Shown one piece after another: positions 62,715 to 64,000 of a DNA stretch of 64,000 nt. Every line of letters starts with the position of its first letter. The stretch's first letter is position 1. The translations under genes were made by a program, and so were the position numbers. The notes below the pieces were generated by a model, which was not told the DNA's origin, ran no database searches, and worked only from the letters and a program-made list of their open reading frames with translations. This stretch comes from Lactarius indigo. Its lineage: Eukaryota; Basidiomycota; Agaricomycetes; Russulales; Russulaceae. The stretch is taken from positions 1 to 64,000 of the forward strand of contig JAFKAC010000105.1 of the NCBI GenBank assembly GCA_025766275.1. The letters are read 5' to 3'.

Positions 62715-64000
62715 TGTTACGCTCCACCGGCGTTAGTCCGACTTGGACTCGTGAGAGGCGTAATCGACTTAGCGAAAGTTAGGCGAATGGGGATCACGTG
62801 TCAACCCAACGCAGGCTGAACAGGGGCACACTGGCACACGCTGCAGCAAAAGAGTAAAGAAGAGCGTCCCTTGGTGAACACTTAGAGGAAGCACACTTAG
62901 TCAAAGACTAAGGCAGACAAGAGACGAATCAGAAGGTGGATTGAAGAAGACCAAGATGGGGACTCTTGGTCTTCTGAGTCGACTACTTATACAGATACGC
63001 GCGGGCTTTAAAGCGCCGCTGGAACAGTAGGTAACCAATAGCGTAACTAGCTCGAACCCTAGTACAGCTATCCTAGGAGTGAGTCATACATGAGTCACAA
63101 TCACATGCGAACTCCTGTGCTGACTGATACAATGTAAAAGTCCATGACTAATATCAATACCGGACCGTAGTCATAACCGGTCATGAGTCGTGTGTAATGA
63201 GTCACCAAGTCCGTACCGTAACATCACCCCCTTTTCAGGAGTGAGGCCCACCTCACTAATCCGCCACCGATTCCTGCCTCATCCGTTCTGCTTCATCTTC
63301 CATCCTTGCCAATATGTTAGCACGCTCCAGGCGATAAAGACTGTCCTTTTTGTCCGCCGTCACCATCTCCTTCTCCATTTGCAACTGCCGAATGCGCTTC
63401 TCCAGCTGGTCTTCCGCAAAGGCAAACTGTCGGAACCGGCGCAGTTCTTGCGTGAGGGTGACGTCCCCAATGCGCATAAGCAGCAAATCGGTGGGGTGTC
63501 GGTCGCGGAGCATGAAATACTCCTCGTGAGGGATGAACGCGCGGTTGTTCTTCGGGAGATGGGGGGTCGCGTAGAGGGGTTTCCCATAGAGGAAACCAGA
63601 CCCCGGAGCTAATCCGAGTACGAAGGGGTCTCCTCCTCGGATAACCTGCACGTGGGAAGCTTGTATCGTCGGTCCGTTGGGGAGTTTGATCGGGAACGGA
63701 ATGTAATCGGGTCCTCTATTGACCCGGAACCCTTCAGGGACGACGGCCCTGGTTGCTGGGTCTCGTTCGCCCATTGGTGTATAACGAGCCGCTTGTGCCA
63801 CGGCGACTCGTCCTCTGTGTAGAGGTCCCCCCGCTGCGTCGACGAGGTAGGGAGTGGCGGCTGGATCTTCAGCGTAGAATTCATGGTTAAGGAATGCGTG
63901 CCTGATGGGGTAGTGGTCTCTAAGCTCGTCCTCATCCTCATCCTCGTCCAGTACTCCCTCCGCTCCTTCATCATTCGGCGTCGGCAGGCGGCGATATGCA
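62715..64000 (-). mobile_element. Gypsy-4: 3' end of a Ty3/gypsy retrotransposon, truncated by the window
   Basis: The 3' LTR (62,715-63,223, 509 bp, TGTTACGC ... CCGTAACA) is followed on the minus-strand upstream side by the polypurine tract AAAAGGGGGTGA and the end of the coding region. The same LTR family occurs as the solo LTR at 51,021. The LTR has the AAGACCAAGA ... TCTTGGTCTT inverted repeat of Gypsy-1. Protease to chromodomain would be beyond 64,000. Confidence 0.88.
63256..64000 (-). CDS. Gypsy-4 post-Pol module (partial, C-terminal end of Pol or ORF3)
   Basis: Open from the window edge to the stop at 63,256-63,258, 247 codons. It lines up with the Gypsy-1 Pol tail: RDHYPIRHAFL with EDYYPVRHPLL, VVPEGFRVNRG with LAPEGFRANRQ, DPFVLGLAPGSGFLYGKPLYA with NPFVLGLIPGSPHLYGKPLYA, then MRIGDVTLTQELRRFRQF and a coiled coil ending LYRLERANIL. 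Whether it is fused to Pol, as in Gypsy-1, cannot be seen. Confidence 0.85.
   Translation of the reverse strand, partial: AYRRLPTPNDEGAEGVLDEDEDEDELRDHYPIRHAFLNHEFYAEDPAATPYLVDAAGGPLHRGRVAVAQAARYTPMGERDPATRAVVPEGFRVNRGPDYIPFPIKLPNGPTIQASHVQVIRGGDPFVLGLAPGSGFLYGKPLYATPHLPKNNRAFIPHEEYFMLRDRHPTDLLLMRIGDVTLTQELRRFRQFAFAEDQLEKRIRQLQMEKEMVTADKKDSLYRLERANILARMEDEAERMRQESVAD

Noticed and set aside
1..64000. CRISPR arrays, bacterial operons, rRNA genes, riboswitches, viral genes
   Set aside because: No regularly spaced repeats, Shine-Dalgarno-led gene strings, rRNA motifs or viral hallmark genes were seen; introns and retroelements are fungal in type.

Overview
The window is fungal nuclear DNA, most likely from an agaricomycete-type basidiomycete. 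Host genes carry many 45-80 bp GT-AG introns. Full-length Ty1/copia elements, chromodomain Ty3/gypsy elements and hAT elements are abundant. Young DNA is CpG-rich, while older repeats are CpG-poor and AT-rich. No species is claimed.

Layout. (1) 1-8.5 kb is a gene block: the 3' end of a Bax-inhibitor-1/TMBIM gene, a weak hypothetical ORF, a secreted GH92 alpha-mannosidase (minus), a Pth1-type peptidyl-tRNA hydrolase (minus) and a divergently paired PAQR/haemolysin-III-like membrane receptor (plus). (2) 8.5-15.7 kb is decayed, mostly non-coding repeat DNA with solo LTRs of recurring families, called here LTR-A, LTR-B, LTR-D and LTR-E. (3) 15.7-29.0 kb is one copia element (Copia-1, minus). A complete gypsy element (Gypsy-1, minus) sits inside its 5' LTR, and every boundary is fixed by target-site duplications (TSDs). 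(4) 29-36 kb is more solo LTRs, a tRNA-like sequence and a fossil copia pol. (5) 35.9-48.6 kb is a six-level nest: fossil Copia-2 > LTR-C > non-autonomous hAT > LTR-A > Gypsy-2 (plus) > solo LTR-C. (6) 48.6-60.3 kb is a decayed hAT transposase gene (minus) split by a solo LTR-D and by Gypsy-3 (plus). (7) 60.5-62.7 kb holds a casein-kinase-1-like gene with a premature stop and the 3' half of another hAT transposase gene. (8) Gypsy-4 (minus) runs off the right edge.

Main observations. Three gypsy elements carry an extra coding module after the chromodomain: fused to Pol in Gypsy-1, a separate ORF3 with CCHC zinc knuckles in Gypsy-3, and the part seen of Gypsy-4. The gypsy elements whose 5' leaders are visible (Gypsy-1, -2 and -3) have Tf1-like self-priming signals: 10-11 nt just inside the 5' LTR are complementary to LTR sequence 33-35 nt downstream of a TATA box. 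In two LTR families that same RNA-5'-end segment is tandemly duplicated so as to create a GT-AG intron-like unit. All differences between the four LTR pairs, and the premature stops seen, are explained by CpG transitions. No bacterial genes, CRISPR arrays, rRNA or virus genes were found.
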